This document shows, in pieces, positions 49,647-49,699 of a DNA stretch of 49,699 nt. The first letter of the stretch is position 1; each line of letters starts with the position of its first letter. The translations under genes were made by a program, and so were the position numbers. Below the pieces are notes generated by a model. The model saw only the letters and a program-made list of their open reading frames with translations, did no database searches and was not told where the DNA came from. Origin of the DNA: Bacteriovoracaceae bacterium (GTDB lineage: Bacteria; Bdellovibrionota; Bacteriovoracia; Bacteriovoracales; Bacteriovoracaceae); assembly GCA_023954635.1 (NCBI GenBank), contig JAGSHI010000010.1, positions 1 through 49,699 on the forward strand, read 5' to 3'.

Positions 49647-49699
49647 ATGAATAGCTTACTCATTGTTAACTTTAAGAGGCTCGGTGACATTTACACTAC
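49647..49699 (+). CDS. Start of a glycosyltransferase family 9 gene, truncated by the window
   Basis: ATG with AGGAGG nine bases upstream (49632-49637). The 17 visible residues (NSLLIVNFKRLGDIYTT) match the start of ADP-heptose:LPS heptosyltransferases and relatives ('ILII+...RLGDvl.ttP'). Two bases after the Maf-like stop, so it likely works in the same glycosylation set. Confidence 0.6.
   Translation, partial: MNSLLIVNFKRLGDIYT

Overview
The window is an AT-rich stretch of a Gram-negative bacterial chromosome. It carries a PilQ secretin, outer-membrane lipoprotein machinery, signal peptidase, flagellar genes and a Myxococcus-style type IV pilus locus with an ABC transporter. The low G+C, many TTG/GTG starts, Lys/Asn/Ile-rich proteins and a Bat/MoxR cluster next to pilus genes fit a member of the Bdellovibrionota, most likely the Bacteriovorax/Halobacteriovorax side. 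That assignment is inferred from gene content and style; no marker gene fixes the species. There are no rRNA, tRNA, CRISPR or insertion-sequence signals.

Layout. Positions 1-8.4 kb, minus strand: a truncated AsmA/TamB-like envelope protein, a helical-repeat protein, accC, accB, efp, aroQ and an acidic TPR protein. Positions 8.4-21.5 kb: an almost complete type IV pilus locus (pilQ-P-O-N-M, prepilin peptidase, ABC permease and ATPase, a divergent PilG-like TPR gene, the pilin, and pilC-pilT-pilB). Positions 21.6-23.2 kb: aroE and ribF. Positions 23.2-30.2 kb: a compact Bat operon (moxR, DUF58, a membrane gene, batA, a batB-batC fusion, batD), preceded by an RlmI-like methyltransferase. Positions 31.6-36.7 kb: a 1436-residue lipoprotein that appears to start at an AUU codon, behind a LolA-like periplasmic protein. 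Positions 36.7-40.4 kb: an NFACT (RqcH-like) gene and mutS2, divergent, with overlapping start codons. Positions 40.4-44.0 kb: lepB, a penicillin-binding transpeptidase, rlmE and an inositol-phosphatase family gene. Positions 44.0-46.5 kb: a non-coding AT-rich stretch with DnaA boxes, a small orphan gene, a polytopic membrane protein and an orphan terminator. From 46.5 kb to the end everything is on the plus strand: fliD, fliS, a FliT-like gene, a Maf-like flagellin-modification gene and the start of a heptosyltransferase-family gene.

How it fits together. The pilus genes are split into an M-N-O-P-Q alignment/secretin operon, a pilD/ABC operon, the pilin alone, and the B-T-C motor set. Housekeeping genes (aroQ, efp, accB, accC, aroE, ribF) sit between them in the same orientation. 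The 38-kb gene pair joins the two main bacterial ribosome-quality-control factors, and efp acts on related stalls. The strand switch near 44-46 kb together with DnaA boxes makes that region the most interesting non-coding part of the window. The strongest unusual observations are the AUU-initiated giant lipoprotein, the gapless mutS2/NFACT/lepB arrangement, the DnaA-box region and the structured pilA leader.
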